Position numbers and translations under genes: made by a program
In this document: positions 41,266-50,574 of the stretch, one piece after another
Layout: each line of letters opens with the position of its first letter
Position numbering within the stretch: the stretch's first letter is position 1
The notes under the pieces: generated by a model
Seen by the model: only the letters and a program-made list of their open reading frames with translations
Database searches by the model: none
What the model was told of the DNA's origin: nothing
Origin: Janthinobacterium psychrotolerans
Lineage (GTDB): Bacteria > Pseudomonadota > Gammaproteobacteria > Burkholderiales > Burkholderiaceae_D
Length of the DNA: 50,950 bases
Direction: 5' to 3'
Assembly: GCF_001677885.1 (NCBI RefSeq)
Contig: NZ_LOCQ01000035.1
Location: 1 to 50,950, forward strand

Positions 41266-41290
41266 AGCCCGCTTTTAGCGGGCTTTTTTT
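41266..41290 (+). terminator. rho-independent terminator after the asparaginase-like gene
   Basis: The stem AGCCCGC/GCGGGCT (7 bp, perfect) with loop TTTTA is followed by TTTTTT. Confidence 0.9.
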
Positions 41291-41321
41291 CGACTATTGA
41301 AAATTCTGCAATAAACCATGG

Positions 41322-41341
41322 ACCATCAAATTATTGATGGT
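41322..41341. promoter_or_regulatory. palindrome in the AT-rich region upstream of the TonB receptor
   Basis: ACCATCAAATTATTGATGGT has perfect 8-bp arms around ATTA. It lies in the 463-bp gap 41244-41706, which after the terminator is strongly AT-rich (41300-41580) and otherwise holds no gene. It may be an operator for the receptor gene 365 bp downstream, but the distance is large. No Fur-box match was recognised. Confidence 0.35.
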
Positions 41342-41706
41342 GAAATGCGTAACTATCAATAGAATCAGTTTTTTGTTGTAAAAAAACGCCATTCATAATT
41401 TCTTATATCATTAATTTTTATGAATATAAATCTTAACATTTAACACTTCATGAAATTTTCTTCAGTATCTTCAATTTATTGCCAAATACTACATGGTTGA
41501 GTTCCATTTTTTATTGCTGAGACGACATAATGTTTGTCACGACAAGCAAAAAGTGCATTTATAACAATATTGCATCAGGTGCTCTTTCCTGTCCTCCCGA
41601 TGTGGATACCCTGCTGTGCACAGCATTGGCGGCCGCTACCCGCAGGCCGTGACGATGCTCGTGCACCGCTTGTCGTTATTAAAACTACTACGGAGTAATT
41701 GTTACA

Positions 41707-44442
41707 ATGGCATTCAAAGAAAAAATTGGCGTACGCAGCGTACGCCTGGCCCTGACCGTACTGGCAGGTAGTGTCTTGTTGACCGGCCAGGCAATGGCGC
41801 AGGAACAGGAAGCCATCCAGAAGGTGGAGATCACCGGTTCGAGTATCAAACGTATCGCCGTCGAAGGCGCACTGCCAGTGCAGCGCCTGACGCAAGAAGC
41901 GATCGCCAAGACGGGCGCCACCACCGTCGCCGACCTGATGCAAGCGCTGCCAGCGATGCAAGGTTTCACCATTGGCGCCGTCGCCGCCGGTTCCGACTCG
42001 GGCGGCCGCACCAGCGCGTCGATCCATGATATCGGCGAGTCCTACACCTTGGTCCTGCTGAACGGCCGCCGCATTGCGCCACAAGGTTCGGGTACCTCCG
42101 TCAATCTGAACGCCATTCCGATGAGCGCCATCGAGCGCGTAGAAATCCTGACCGACGGTGCTTCGGCCCTGTACGGTTCGGACGCGATTGCCGGCGTCAT
42201 CAACTTCATCCTGAAAAAAAATGTCCAGGGCGTAACCCTGGAAGCAACCTACGGCGGTCCTGAAGACCGCGGCGGCAGCGCCTGGAATACCAGCGTCACT
42301 GCCGGTTTCGGGGACCTGGACGAAGACCGCTACAACGTGCTGTTCTCGTATCGCCACGACGAACAGGAAAAAGTGCGCGCCACCGACCGTTCGTTTGCCC
42401 GCAGCTCCTTCGTGCCGTTCTCGCGCAATGGCAAGAACTACATCTGGGACCGCACCAGCACCTCGGCATCGCCTGCCGGCGCGACTGTCGCCTACAAGAA
42501 CGTCAATACGCCGTCGACCGCTTTCAGCCCTTATTTGCTGCAAAACGGCAACTGTGCACCGGACAACTACGTCACCCTGGCCAACTCGCGCGCTTGCGGC
42601 TTCGATACCGGTTCGACCGTGGAAATCGTGCCGCAATCGAAACGCGACAGCCTGTTCGTCAAGGGCACCTACAAGCTCAACGACAACATGAACGCGTTTG
42701 CCGAAATGGCCTTGTCGCGTTTTGACCTGACCGCCCGTATCGCCGCCAATCCGGTACCGATCTCGATCGCCAAGGACAGTGCGCTGTACAACACCTACGT
42801 CAAGCCTTACCTGACGACGGCCCAACAGAACGACATCAAGTCGGTCACGGCCAACTACCGCTCGGTCGACTGGGGCCTGCGCGCCAGCAACAGCATCACC
42901 GAAACCAAGCACCTGGTGCTGGGCGTGGAAGGTGAATTGGGCGCGTGGAACTTCGAAAGCGGCCTGACCTGGTCGCAAAACGCGATCGACGAGCGCTACA
43001 CCGGTGGCTACGCCAAGAACGCGGAATTCCGCGCCATTGTCGCCAATCCGCTGTTCAACCCGTTCGCCGGTACGCAATCGGCCGCCCTGCAATCGCAGAT
43101 CGATGCCTCGCAATTCAACGGTTCGGTTCGCACCGCATCGACCACCATGCGTGGCTTCGATACCCACGGTTCGCGCGAGTTGTTCGACCTGCCAGGCGGC
43201 AAGGCCAACATCGGCGTCGGTGGCGACTACCGCAGCTACCGCTACGAGCAATCGCCAGACGGCAACGCCAACGACAGCACCCTCTACAACTACAACGCCA
43301 AGCCAGCTTACGACCTGAGCCGTGACACCTATGGCGTCTTCGTCGAGTTGCTGGCACCGCTGACCAAGACGCTGGAAGTGACTGCCGGCGCCCGCTACGA
43401 CAATGTATCGTCGATCGACAACGGCATCAGCAACAAGACCGTCGGCAAGAGCGACAGCGCCAACACCTATAAAGTGTCGGCCCGCTGGCAGCCAGTGCAG
43501 ACCGTCCTGATCCGCGGTTCCTACGGCACCGGCTTCAAGGCGCCTGACATGCTCGACATCGGCCAGCCACTGGTCAATGCCGGCTTTACCGCCAAGTCCT
43601 ATGATTGCCCGTTCCCAGGCACGCAATACTGCCGTTCGTCGTCGACCCAGTACAACGAATTGTCTGGCGGTAATGAAAACCTGAAATCGGAAAAATCGAA
43701 ACAGTTCACCCTCGGCTTCCGTATCGAACCGAGCGCGGCTTTCTCGGTTGGCGCCGACCTGTGGGACGTGAAGATCACCGACGCCGTGTCGGCCGTGAGC
43801 GAAGCCCAGGCGTTTGGCAACCCGGCCCTGTACAACTCGCTGTTTGGCCTGTACACCGAGCCATCGACCGGCAACACCTACTATGCGTTCAAGTCGCTGT
43901 CGATGAACATCGGCAAGACGCATAACCGCGGTATCGACTGGGATATGTCGGCGAACCACAAGTTTGACTTCGGCAAGCTGACCGCCAACCTGAGCGGCAC
44001 CCACATGTTGAAAGCCGACTACACCGTACCAGGTACGGCTGATCAGTGGACCAACAACATGAACTTCTACGGCATCACCGATAAAGTGACGTTCCGTAAC
44101 CTGATCAAGTTGAATGTCAGCTTCGAAAGCGGCCGCATGACCAACACCCTGATCGCCAGCTACCGCAACGGCTACACCGATGCTGAAGCAACGGTGCGCA
44201 ACGTCGGTACGGGCAAAAACGAAGCCATCCGCCTGGAAGTGCCTTCGTACACGACGATCGACTGGCAAGGCCGTTTCGCCGTCAACAAATCGACGACGAT
44301 CCGTGCCGGCATCAAAAACCTGTTCGACCGTGCACCACCACTGTCGCTGCGCGCGTCGTCGGGCCACCAGATCGGTTTCGATCCACGCTACGCCGATCCA
44401 ATGATGCGTTCGTTCTACATCACCGGCAACTACAAGTTCTAA
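41707..44442 (+). CDS. TonB-dependent receptor
   Basis: A 911-residue outer-membrane receptor for energy-dependent uptake of a bulky ligand. The signal peptide ends GQAMA before QEQEAIQKVEITGSSIKR, a TonB-box-like region. The plug domain follows (LMQALPAMQGF, LVLLNGRRIAPQGSGTSVNLNAIPMSAIERVEILTDGASALYGSDAIAGVINFILKK). The barrel ends in RNLFDRAPPLS and the terminal aromatic SFYITGNYKF. The plug type is common in receptors for carbohydrates, peptides or vitamins; the ligand is not evident and no transporter genes are adjacent. There is no N-terminal secretin/FecR-type signalling domain. Its terminator is adjoined by the IS at 44507. Confidence 0.94.
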   Translation: MAFKEKIGVRSVRLALTVLAGSVLLTGQAMAQEQEAIQKVEITGSSIKRIAVEGALPVQRLTQEAIAKTGATTVADLMQALPAMQGFTIGAVAAGSDSGGRTSASIHDIGESYTLVLLNGRRIAPQGSGTSVNLNAIPMSAIERVEILTDGASALYGSDAIAGVINFILKKNVQGVTLEATYGGPEDRGGSAWNTSVTAGFGDLDEDRYNVLFSYRHDEQEKVRATDRSFARSSFVPFSRNGKNYIWDRTSTSASPAGATVAYKNVNTPSTAFSPYLLQNGNCAPDNYVTLANSRACGFDTGSTVEIVPQSKRDSLFVKGTYKLNDNMNAFAEMALSRFDLTARIAANPVPISIAKDSALYNTYVKPYLTTAQQNDIKSVTANYRSVDWGLRASNSITETKHLVLGVEGELGAWNFESGLTWSQNAIDERYTGGYAKNAEFRAIVANPLFNPFAGTQSAALQSQIDASQFNGSVRTASTTMRGFDTHGSRELFDLPGGKANIGVGGDYRSYRYEQSPDGNANDSTLYNYNAKPAYDLSRDTYGVFVELLAPLTKTLEVTAGARYDNVSSIDNGISNKTVGKSDSANTYKVSARWQPVQTVLIRGSYGTGFKAPDMLDIGQPLVNAGFTAKSYDCPFPGTQYCRSSSTQYNELSGGNENLKSEKSKQFTLGFRIEPSAAFSVGADLWDVKITDAVSAVSEAQAFGNPALYNSLFGLYTEPSTGNTYYAFKSLSMNIGKTHNRGIDWDMSANHKFDFGKLTANLSGTHMLKADYTVPGTADQWTNNMNFYGITDKVTFRNLIKLNVSFESGRMTNTLIASYRNGYTDAEATVRNVGTGKNEAIRLEVPSYTTIDWQGRFAVNKSTTIRAGIKNLFDRAPPLSLRASSGHQIGFDPRYADPMMRSFYITGNYKF

Positions 44443-44470
44443 TTTGACGTATTGAATTAGCTTGCTCAAA

Positions 44471-44506
44471 ACGCCTTGCACATCACCGTGCAAGGCGTTT
44501 TTTTTA
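44471..44506 (+). terminator. terminator of the TonB receptor gene, with IS inserted in its T-tract
   Basis: The stem ACGCCTTGCAC/GTGCAAGGCGT (11 bp, perfect) with loop ATCACC is followed by eight T. The insertion sequence begins right after this T-tract (TTTTTTTA), and a copy of TTTTTTTA follows its other end. Confidence 0.9.
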
Positions 44507-45558
44507 GGCTCTGTCACCGAAAACGGTGGGAACACTCTGCCGTTGCTGCCGTCTAACTGATCAGGTATTTCCTTCCAGGAGCCGATCATGGACACAACCC
44601 AGTGGCGGGCATTCGCCAGGCAAATCCCGCAACTGTCGCATCGCCAGCGCATTGTCAGCAGCAGCTTGTTGCGCAGTAGCGCGCCACAGGAGGCGGCGGT
44701 TGTGCTGATCGAACAAACAGCGCAGACGCAGCTGCATTGTCCTGCTTGCGGCGCGACACGTTTCCACCGCCACGGCCAGGCCCACGGCTTGCAGCGCTAT
44801 CGCTGCGTACCCTGCAGCAAAACCTTCAACGCCTTGAGCGGCACACCGCTGGCGCATCTGCACCACAAGGAACGCTGGCTGGCCTATGCCGACTGTCTGC
44901 TCAACTCCTTTTCGGGGCGCAAGGCGGCCACGCAAGTAAATGTCCATCGCAACACCAGCTTTCGCTGGCGCCATCGTTTCCTCGCGCTGGCCAAGACCGA
45001 CCGGCCACGCTGCCTGCACGGCATCACTGAAGTCGACGAAATGTATGTGCTGGAATCGCAGAAAGGTTCAAGACACATGACGCGGCCGGCGCGCAAGCGC
45101 GGTGGCCGCGCCAGCCAGCGTGGCATCTCCAATGAGCAAGTGTGCGTGCTGGTGGCGCGCGACCGCACCGGCCAAACCGTCGATTTCGTGACCGGCCTGG
45201 GCCAGCTGACCAAAGCCAAGCTGCACGCCTGCCTGCCGCCGGTGATCGACCGTGACATTTTGTTGGTCAGCGATGGCCATCCGGCCTATCCCGTGTTTGC
45301 CAGGGAGATCGGTATCCAGCATGCGTCCGTCAACTTGCGGGCCGGCATCCGCGTGCGCGGCACGGTGCACGTACAGAATGTCAACGCCTATCACAGCCGG
45401 CTGCGTGGCTGGCTGCGCGCCTTTCACGGCGTGGCGACGCGCTACCTGCCGAACTACCTGGGCTGGCGCTGGATACTCGACGCGCGGCGAATATTGTCCC
45501 CCGAAAGCTTGCTCAGGGCCACCTTGGGTACGTTCCCACATTTGACGGTGACATAGCT
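44507..45558 (+). mobile_element. complete IS1595-type insertion sequence (1052 bp)
   Basis: Left end GGCTCTGTCACCG and right end (reverse complement) AGCTATGTCACCG form imperfect inverted repeats of about 26 bp that both continue to GTGGGAAC. The element is bounded by identical 8-bp sequences TTTTTTTA (44499-44506 and 45559-45566), the target-duplication length of the IS1595 family. It holds one intact transposase. The insertion site is the T-tract of a transcription terminator. The AT-rich duplication makes the exact boundary uncertain by one base. Confidence 0.92.
44588..45556 (+). CDS. IS1595 family transposase (complete)
   Basis: A 322-residue transposase. The N-terminal zinc ribbon has C51PAC54 and C73VPC76, followed by a helix-turn-helix-like region (SGRKAATQVNVHRNTSFRWRHRF). 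The catalytic domain of the ISXO2-like/DDE_Tnp_IS1595 type has D150 in TEVDEMYV, D229 in LLVSDGHPAY and a third acid/amide position in HVQNVNAYHSRLRGWL (N264 or N266), as expected for the DDN variants of this family. The stop codon lies inside the right terminal repeat. All motifs are intact, so the element may be active. The ATG follows AGGAG. Confidence 0.95.
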   Translation: MDTTQWRAFARQIPQLSHRQRIVSSSLLRSSAPQEAAVVLIEQTAQTQLHCPACGATRFHRHGQAHGLQRYRCVPCSKTFNALSGTPLAHLHHKERWLAYADCLLNSFSGRKAATQVNVHRNTSFRWRHRFLALAKTDRPRCLHGITEVDEMYVLESQKGSRHMTRPARKRGGRASQRGISNEQVCVLVARDRTGQTVDFVTGLGQLTKAKLHACLPPVIDRDILLVSDGHPAYPVFAREIGIQHASVNLRAGIRVRGTVHVQNVNAYHSRLRGWLRAFHGVATRYLPNYLGWRWILDARRILSPESLLRATLGTFPHLTVT

Positions 45559-45588
45559 TTTTTTTATGCCCATATAAAACGCGGACGT

Positions 45589-45613
45589 AAAAAAAGAGCC
45601 GCATGCGGCTCTT
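45589..45613 (-). terminator. rho-independent terminator of rdgC
   Basis: AAGAGCCGCATGCGGCTCTT (45594-45613) is a perfect 20-bp palindrome. On the minus strand it is followed by TTTTT (45593-45589). It lies 24 bp beyond the rdgC stop. Confidence 0.88.
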
Positions 45614-45636
45614 CTTCCCGTGCCAAGGCAGGCAGC

Positions 45637-46533
45637 TTACGCCGTCGCTTCGCCACCGAGTGCTTCGACCACGTCGGCCATCAGCTTGGACAGTTCGCCC
45701 GTCATCAGCATCATGTCGCCGTCGAAACGTTCTTCGTCGTTCCTGGTGCTCGATTCGGTTTCCTTGATCACGTCGAGCGGCTTGATGCTCTTGATCGCCA
45801 GCGATTCGGTCAGCACGAACGATATCTTGTCGTTCCAGGTCATGGCCAGGCGCGTGCACTGCTTGCCGGCCGCGATATGGCGGCGCACGTCGTCCGCTTC
45901 CAGCGTGTGGCGCACATAGCGCACGGTGGCCTTGCTTTCGCCGGTGGCGCGCAATTCCGTGTCCATGTCGACCGTGAAGCCGGCCGGCGCGTCGTCGGCC
46001 TGCAGCCATTCCGTCATCACCGCCACCGGCGAGCGCTGCACGCGCAGGCTTTCCAGCGGCAGCTTGTCGACGGCTTTCAGCAGCAGCTTGATCACTTCGT
46101 CGGCCTTGGCCGGGCTGGCCGCATCGACCACCAGCCAGCCATTGACCGGGTCGATCCAGGTCCAGACATTGCTGCGGATGCTGAAGGCGCGCGGCAGCAG
46201 TTCGTCGGCCACGCGCTCCTTGAGCTCCTTCATGGCTTTCTTGCCCGGTGCAAAGCCTTGCGCTTCTTCCATTTCAGCCGCGCGGGCCTTGGCCACCTGG
46301 TTGATCACGGTGGCCGGCAGCAGTTTCTTTTCCGTGCCCAGCAGGAGCAGCATCTGCTTGTTGACCACATGCACCAGGCCGCCGTTCGGGCGTGGCGTAT
46401 CCCAGCCCTGGCGCATCAGGTCCATGCTGGTGGCCGGCGTGAATTTGTTCGAGGACAGCGCCTCTTCCAGCTGTTCTGGCGTGTAAGCCCACGGTGCGGG
46501 CAGGCGGTAAATCTGAAGATTCTTGAACCACAT
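45637..46533 (-). CDS. rdgC: recombination-associated protein RdgC
   Basis: A 298-residue ring-forming DNA-binding protein that modulates RecA. It has the standard start [26 protein letters not shown], the GWDTPRP and [18 protein letters not shown] segments, [35 protein letters not shown], and [29 protein letters not shown] near the C-terminus. Length is normal for the family. The ATG at 46533 is preceded by GGAAGACAAAAAC. It is monocistronic with its own terminator, beside dinB in a DNA-repair neighbourhood. Confidence 0.96.
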   Translation of the reverse strand: MWFKNLQIYRLPAPWAYTPEQLEEALSSNKFTPATSMDLMRQGWDTPRPNGGLVHVVNKQMLLLLGTEKKLLPATVINQVAKARAAEMEEAQGFAPGKKAMKELKERVADELLPRAFSIRSNVWTWIDPVNGWLVVDAASPAKADEVIKLLLKAVDKLPLESLRVQRSPVAVMTEWLQADDAPAGFTVDMDTELRATGESKATVRYVRHTLEADDVRRHIAAGKQCTRLAMTWNDKISFVLTESLAIKSIKPLDVIKETESSTRNDEERFDGDMMLMTGELSKLMADVVEALGGEATA

Positions 46534-46650
46534 AGTTTTTGTCTTCCGGTTGTTTCGTTGGAGCTAACAGGACGCCATTCTACACTTTCGACACGTTCCT
46601 GCCGTCAAAAGCGCGCGCTGGCGCGATGCTTGAAATAGGGAGTAAAACAG

Positions 46651-47907
46651 CTACAGGGCGGGGAACAGCTCGGCCTGCGCCGGCGCCTGCCTTGTACTTT
46701 GGGACGGGTCGCACAGGGTGGAAATGCGCACCCCCAGCAGGCGGATTTTCTTTTCGAACGGTACCCGCCGCAGGCAGTCGCGGGTGGCGCGCAGTATCGC
46801 CGCCGCGTCCGCCGTCGCGCTGGGCAAGGTGATGTCGCGCGTGACGGTGCTGAAATCTTCGAAGCGCAATTTGATGCCCACCGTGCGCCCGGCCAGCGCG
46901 TGCTTGTCGAGGTCGCCCGCCACCCGCGTGCACAGGCTTTCCAGTTTTTCCGACAGCACGGCGCGGTCGCGCACCACCTGCAGGTCGCGCTCGAAGGTGG
47001 TTTCGCGGCTGACCGACTTGGTTTCGCGGCTGGTCTGCACCGGGCGGTCGTCGATGCCCAGCGCCGCCTGGTGCAGCCAGCCCGTATACAGGTCGCCAAA
47101 CTGGGTGCGCAGCATGCCCAAGTCGGCCTGCGCCAGCTCGCCGATGGTCACTATGCCCATCGCTGCCAGCTTGGCGGTGGCTTTCGGGCCGATGCCGTTG
47201 ATTTTTTTTGCCGGCAAGGGCCACACGCGCGTGGCGATATCTTCCGGGTGCAAGATCGTCAGGCCATCGGGCTTTTCCAGGTCGGAACAGATTTTCGCCA
47301 GCAATTTGTTCGGCGCCAGGCCAATCGAGCACGACAGGCCGGTGGCGTCGAACACGGCCGCCTTCAGCCTGGCCGCAAACGCGGGCGCGCCGTCGCCGTG
47401 TTCGCTCAGGTCGATATAGATTTCATCGATGCCGACGTTCTGGATCACCGGCGCCAGATTCGCCACCGCCTGCTTGAAGCGGGTGGAATATTCGCGGTAG
47501 GCTTCGAAGTCGGCCGGCAGCAGGATGCTGTCGGGCGCCAGCCTGGCCGCCTTCATGATGCCCATCGCCGAAAACACGCCAAAAGCGCGCGCCGCATAGG
47601 TCGAGGTGGTGACCACGCCGCGCCCCACGTAGTCGCGCATGCGGGCGAACTGGCGCGTGCCGTCCGGCTGCAACACGGGCTGCTGCAGGCGCCCGCCGCC
47701 AATGACGACCGCTTCGCCGCGCAATTCCGGATATTTCAGCAGTTCAACCGACGCAAAAAAGGCGTCCATGTCCAAGTGCGCAATCCAGCGGCGCGGTGCG
47801 AGCGATTCAGGCGATGAGGAAACGGATGCGGTCAAGGACACCTCGCGGCGGTTGGGCTTGCCGCCGCGTGGTGACGCAATGGTGGCGGCAAGATACTGGT
47901 CATGCAT
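46651..47907 (-). CDS. dinB: DNA polymerase IV (DinB)
   Basis: A Y-family translesion polymerase of up to 418 residues. Catalytic motifs: IAHLDMDAFFASVEL with the first Asp pair, YAARAFGVFSAMGIMKAARLAP, NVGIDEIYIDLSEHG with the acidic DE pair, and the DNA-binding LAPNKLLAKICSDLEKP and INGIGPKATAKLAAMGI. The little-finger domain carries KSVSRETTF. The C-terminus QAELFPAL is a likely clamp-binding motif. The longest start (47907) lies inside a LexA box, so translation may instead begin downstream, for example at the in-frame GTG at 47841. The roughly 40-residue N-terminal extension is not needed for the fold. Confidence 0.92.
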   Translation of the reverse strand: MHDQYLAATIASPRGGKPNRREVSLTASVSSSPESLAPRRWIAHLDMDAFFASVELLKYPELRGEAVVIGGGRLQQPVLQPDGTRQFARMRDYVGRGVVTTSTYAARAFGVFSAMGIMKAARLAPDSILLPADFEAYREYSTRFKQAVANLAPVIQNVGIDEIYIDLSEHGDGAPAFAARLKAAVFDATGLSCSIGLAPNKLLAKICSDLEKPDGLTILHPEDIATRVWPLPAKKINGIGPKATAKLAAMGIVTIGELAQADLGMLRTQFGDLYTGWLHQAALGIDDRPVQTSRETKSVSRETTFERDLQVVRDRAVLSEKLESLCTRVAGDLDKHALAGRTVGIKLRFEDFSTVTRDITLPSATADAAAILRATRDCLRRVPFEKKIRLLGVRISTLCDPSQSTRQAPAQAELFPAL

Positions 47908-47913
47908 ACAGTA
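47894..47913. promoter_or_regulatory. LexA (SOS) box at the dinB start
   Basis: On the minus strand TACTGTATGCATGACCAGTA fits the LexA consensus (TACTGTAT-N-CAGTA). It overlaps the ATG of the longest dinB frame. This supports SOS control of dinB and argues that the true transcription and translation starts lie downstream, or that the mRNA is leaderless. Confidence 0.7.
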
Positions 47914-48021
47914 TTACCCGAAACGGCAATTCTCGCAAGTTGAAACCGGCCGGCAAGATCAGCGGTTGCATTTCTGAGTAGCAAGAATAGAATCTTGTCA
48001 CAACACTACAAAGGAGTTGCC

Positions 48022-50175
48022 TTGTCTCGCCTATCCCGCTATTCACACACCGTCCGCCTGGCCATGAGCCTGCCGGCCCTGCTGCTGTCCACCCTGGCGC
48101 CACTCGCGACGGCGGCCGACACCCTTGCTTCCCCGCCCATCGCCGCCAAGTCTGCCTGGCAAGAAACACGCCACGGCACCGTCGTCACCGACGACTACCG
48201 CTGGCTGCAAAAGAAGACCGATCCCGCCGTGATCGACTACCTGAATGCGGAAAATGCCTACACGGCCGCAGTCACGGCCCCGATACAGCCGCTGGCCGAC
48301 AAGCTGTTCGGCGAGATCAAGGGGCGGATGCAGGAAGTCGATTTATCCGTACCTGTACGCATGGGCAATTTTTACTATTACACGCGCACCGAAGCGGGCA
48401 AGCAATACCCGATCAATTGCCGCCGCCCGGTCGGCGCCAACGGCGCCTATGACGCGCAAGTAACAGAAGAAATCCTGCTGGACCAGAACCAGCTGGCCGA
48501 AGGCCACACCTTCTTTTCCGTACGCGCGTTTGCCGTCAGCCCGAACGAGCAGTTGCTGGCCTACACCACCGACACCACCGGCTTTCGCCAGTACGAATTG
48601 CACATCAAGGATCTGAAAACCGGCAAGCTGCTGGGCGATACCATGCCGCGCGTGACGTCCCTGGCCTGGGCCGCCAACAATGCCACCCTGATGCTGGTGC
48701 AGGAAGACGCCACCACCAAGCGCTCGGACCGATTGTTCCGCTTGCAGCTGGGCGGCGCGCCGCAGCAGGTGTATCACGAGGCGGTCGAGCAATTTTCCAT
48801 CAGCATCAACCGCACGCAGGACAAGCGGTTTTTTGCCCTGCGCGCCGGCAGCACCGATACCAGCGATGTGCGGTTGCTGTCGACCGCCACGCCGGATGGC
48901 GAATTCAAGCTGGTATTGCCACGCGAAAAAGGCCACCGCTACAGCGTCGAGCACCGCGATGGCCAGTTGTATATCCTGACTAACAAGGAGGCGAAAAACT
49001 TTCGCATCGTCAGCGCGCCGTTGAGCGCGCCGCAGCCGAAGAACTGGCGTCCCCTGGTGCCGCACGACAAGGACGCCGTCATCAAGTCGCTCGACGTGTT
49101 CCAGGATTACCTGGTCGTTATCGAAAAGGCGCGCGCCCTGAACCGCGCCCGTATTTATGACTTCAACAGCAAGCAGTGGAAGACCGTGAAATTCGACGAC
49201 CCGGTCTACCTGGCGGGCGCGGCCGGCACGCCGGAATTCAATGCCACCCACTATCGCATGTCGTACCAGTCACCGGTCACGCCGCCAACGGTGATAGACG
49301 TCAACATGAAGGACGGCCAGCGCACGGTACTGAAACAGCAGGAAATCGTTGGCGGCTATGACGCCAGCCGCTATGCCACCGAGCGTTTGTGGGTGAAAGC
49401 GCGCGACGGCGTGCAGGTGCCGCTGTGGATCGTCTACAAGAAAGGCGTCAAGCGCGACGGCTCGGCGCCGTTGCTGCTGTATTCGTATGGTTCCTACGGC
49501 ATCTCGACGGAAGCGGGCTTTGCCATCAGCCGCATCAGCCTGCTGGAACGGGGCGTGGTGTATGCCCAGGCGCATATCCGTGGCGGCACCGACATGGGCG
49601 AAGCCTGGCATGAAGACGGCATGCTGATGAAGAAGAAAAACACCTTCAATGACTTCATCGACAGCGCCGACTACCTGGTGCGCGAAAAATGGACCAGCCC
49701 ACAGCGCCTGATCATCCAGGGCGGCAGCGCCGGCGGCCTGCTGATGGGCGCCGTGGTCAATATGCGCCCCGAACTGTTCCACGCGGTGCACGCGGCGGTG
49801 CCGTTTGTCGACGTGATGAACACCATGATGGACGCCAGCCTGCCGTTGACCACCGGCGAATACCTGGAATGGGGCGACCCGAACCAGAAGGCGGCCTACG
49901 ACTACATGCTCAGCTATTCGCCATACGACAATATCGCCCGCAAGGCCTATCCGGCGATGCTGGTGACCACCGGCCTGAACGACAGCCAGGTGATGTACTG
50001 GGAACCGGCCAAGTATGTGGCCAAGCTGCGCGCGTATAAAACGGACAGCAATCCGCTGTTGCTGAAAACAAACATGGGCGCCGGCCATGGCGGCGCCTCG
50101 GGCCGCTATGACGCGATCAAGGAAAACGCCTTCAATACCGCATGGATGCTGTCCCAGTGGGGAATCACGGAATAA
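48022..50175 (+). CDS. S9 family peptidase (oligopeptidase B / prolyl oligopeptidase type)
   Basis: A 717-residue serine peptidase. The TTG at 48022 is chosen because AAAGGAG lies 5 nt upstream and it gives a signal peptide (MSRLSRYSHTVRLAMSLPALLLSTLAPLATA). An in-frame TTG at 47995 lacks a ribosome site. The N-terminal part is a beta-propeller (YRWLQKKTDPAVIDYLNAEN, VRMGNFYYYTRTEAGKQYPI). The C-terminal alpha/beta-hydrolase has HIRGGTDMGEAWHEDGM, the nucleophile in GGSAGG, Asp in the TGLNDSQV region and His in GAGHGGASGRYD. Oligopeptidase B type is favoured by these blocks. Export to the periplasm is unusual for that type and is inferred from the signal peptide. Confidence 0.9.
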   Translation: MSRLSRYSHTVRLAMSLPALLLSTLAPLATAADTLASPPIAAKSAWQETRHGTVVTDDYRWLQKKTDPAVIDYLNAENAYTAAVTAPIQPLADKLFGEIKGRMQEVDLSVPVRMGNFYYYTRTEAGKQYPINCRRPVGANGAYDAQVTEEILLDQNQLAEGHTFFSVRAFAVSPNEQLLAYTTDTTGFRQYELHIKDLKTGKLLGDTMPRVTSLAWAANNATLMLVQEDATTKRSDRLFRLQLGGAPQQVYHEAVEQFSISINRTQDKRFFALRAGSTDTSDVRLLSTATPDGEFKLVLPREKGHRYSVEHRDGQLYILTNKEAKNFRIVSAPLSAPQPKNWRPLVPHDKDAVIKSLDVFQDYLVVIEKARALNRARIYDFNSKQWKTVKFDDPVYLAGAAGTPEFNATHYRMSYQSPVTPPTVIDVNMKDGQRTVLKQQEIVGGYDASRYATERLWVKARDGVQVPLWIVYKKGVKRDGSAPLLLYSYGSYGISTEAGFAISRISLLERGVVYAQAHIRGGTDMGEAWHEDGMLMKKKNTFNDFIDSADYLVREKWTSPQRLIIQGGSAGGLLMGAVVNMRPELFHAVHAAVPFVDVMNTMMDASLPLTTGEYLEWGDPNQKAAYDYMLSYSPYDNIARKAYPAMLVTTGLNDSQVMYWEPAKYVAKLRAYKTDSNPLLLKTNMGAGHGGASGRYDAIKENAFNTAWMLSQWGITE

Positions 50176-50278
50176 TTTGAAAAAAGCGCTTGCAACAGGA
50201 TTTTTGCCATCCTATAATAGCGCCTCTTCCAGACGTGGTGACAAACGTCGGGATGGTTTTCTGAGACAAGCAGGCATC

Positions 50279-50354
50279 GGGTGCTTAGCTCAGTTGGTAG
50301 AGCGGCGCCCTTACAAGGCGTAGGTCGGGAGTTCGAGCCTCTCAGCACCCACCA
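50279..50354 (+). tRNA. tRNA-Val (anticodon TAC)
   Basis: Acceptor GGGTGCT/AGCACCC, D arm TTAGCTCAGTTGGTAGAGC, anticodon loop CTTACAA (TAC), T arm GGGAGTTCGAGCCTCTC and encoded ACCA. It is 76 nt including CCA. Confidence 0.97.
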
Positions 50355-50408
50355 AATCAGAAAACTGTCCAGTGCTTCATGGATCAGTAACACAGATCAT
50401 ACGAGCTT

Positions 50409-50485
50409 GGAGTGGTAGTTCAGTTGGTTAGAATACCGGCCTGTCACGTCGGGGGTCGCGGGTTCGAGTCCCGTCCGCTCCGCCA
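50409..50485 (+). tRNA. tRNA-Asp (anticodon GTC)
   Basis: Acceptor GGAGTGG/CCGCTCC, anticodon loop CTGTCAC (GTC), T arm GCGGGTTCGAGTCCCGT, G discriminator and encoded CCA. It is 77 nt including CCA. It lies 54 bp after tRNA-Val and is probably in the same transcript. Confidence 0.97.
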
Positions 50486-50492
50486 ATAAAAG

Positions 50493-50527
50493 AAAAGCCC
50501 TTTGGTTCTCTGAACCGAAGGGCTTTT
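50493..50527 (+). terminator. terminator of the tRNA-Val/tRNA-Asp unit
   Basis: AAAAGCCCTTTGGTTC pairs with GAACCGAAGGGCTTTT over 16 bp (one G-T) around the loop TCT. The stem starts 8 bp after the tRNA-Asp CCA and ends in four T. Confidence 0.88.
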
Positions 50528-50574
50528 CCCATTTCCGCGCCAGAAAATCATCCATTCTTTTCATTGAAAAAATT

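Noticed and set aside
50319..50331. GTAGGTCGGGAG as another REP copy
   Set aside because: It is the variable loop and T arm of tRNA-Val; the likeness to the REP head is coincidental.
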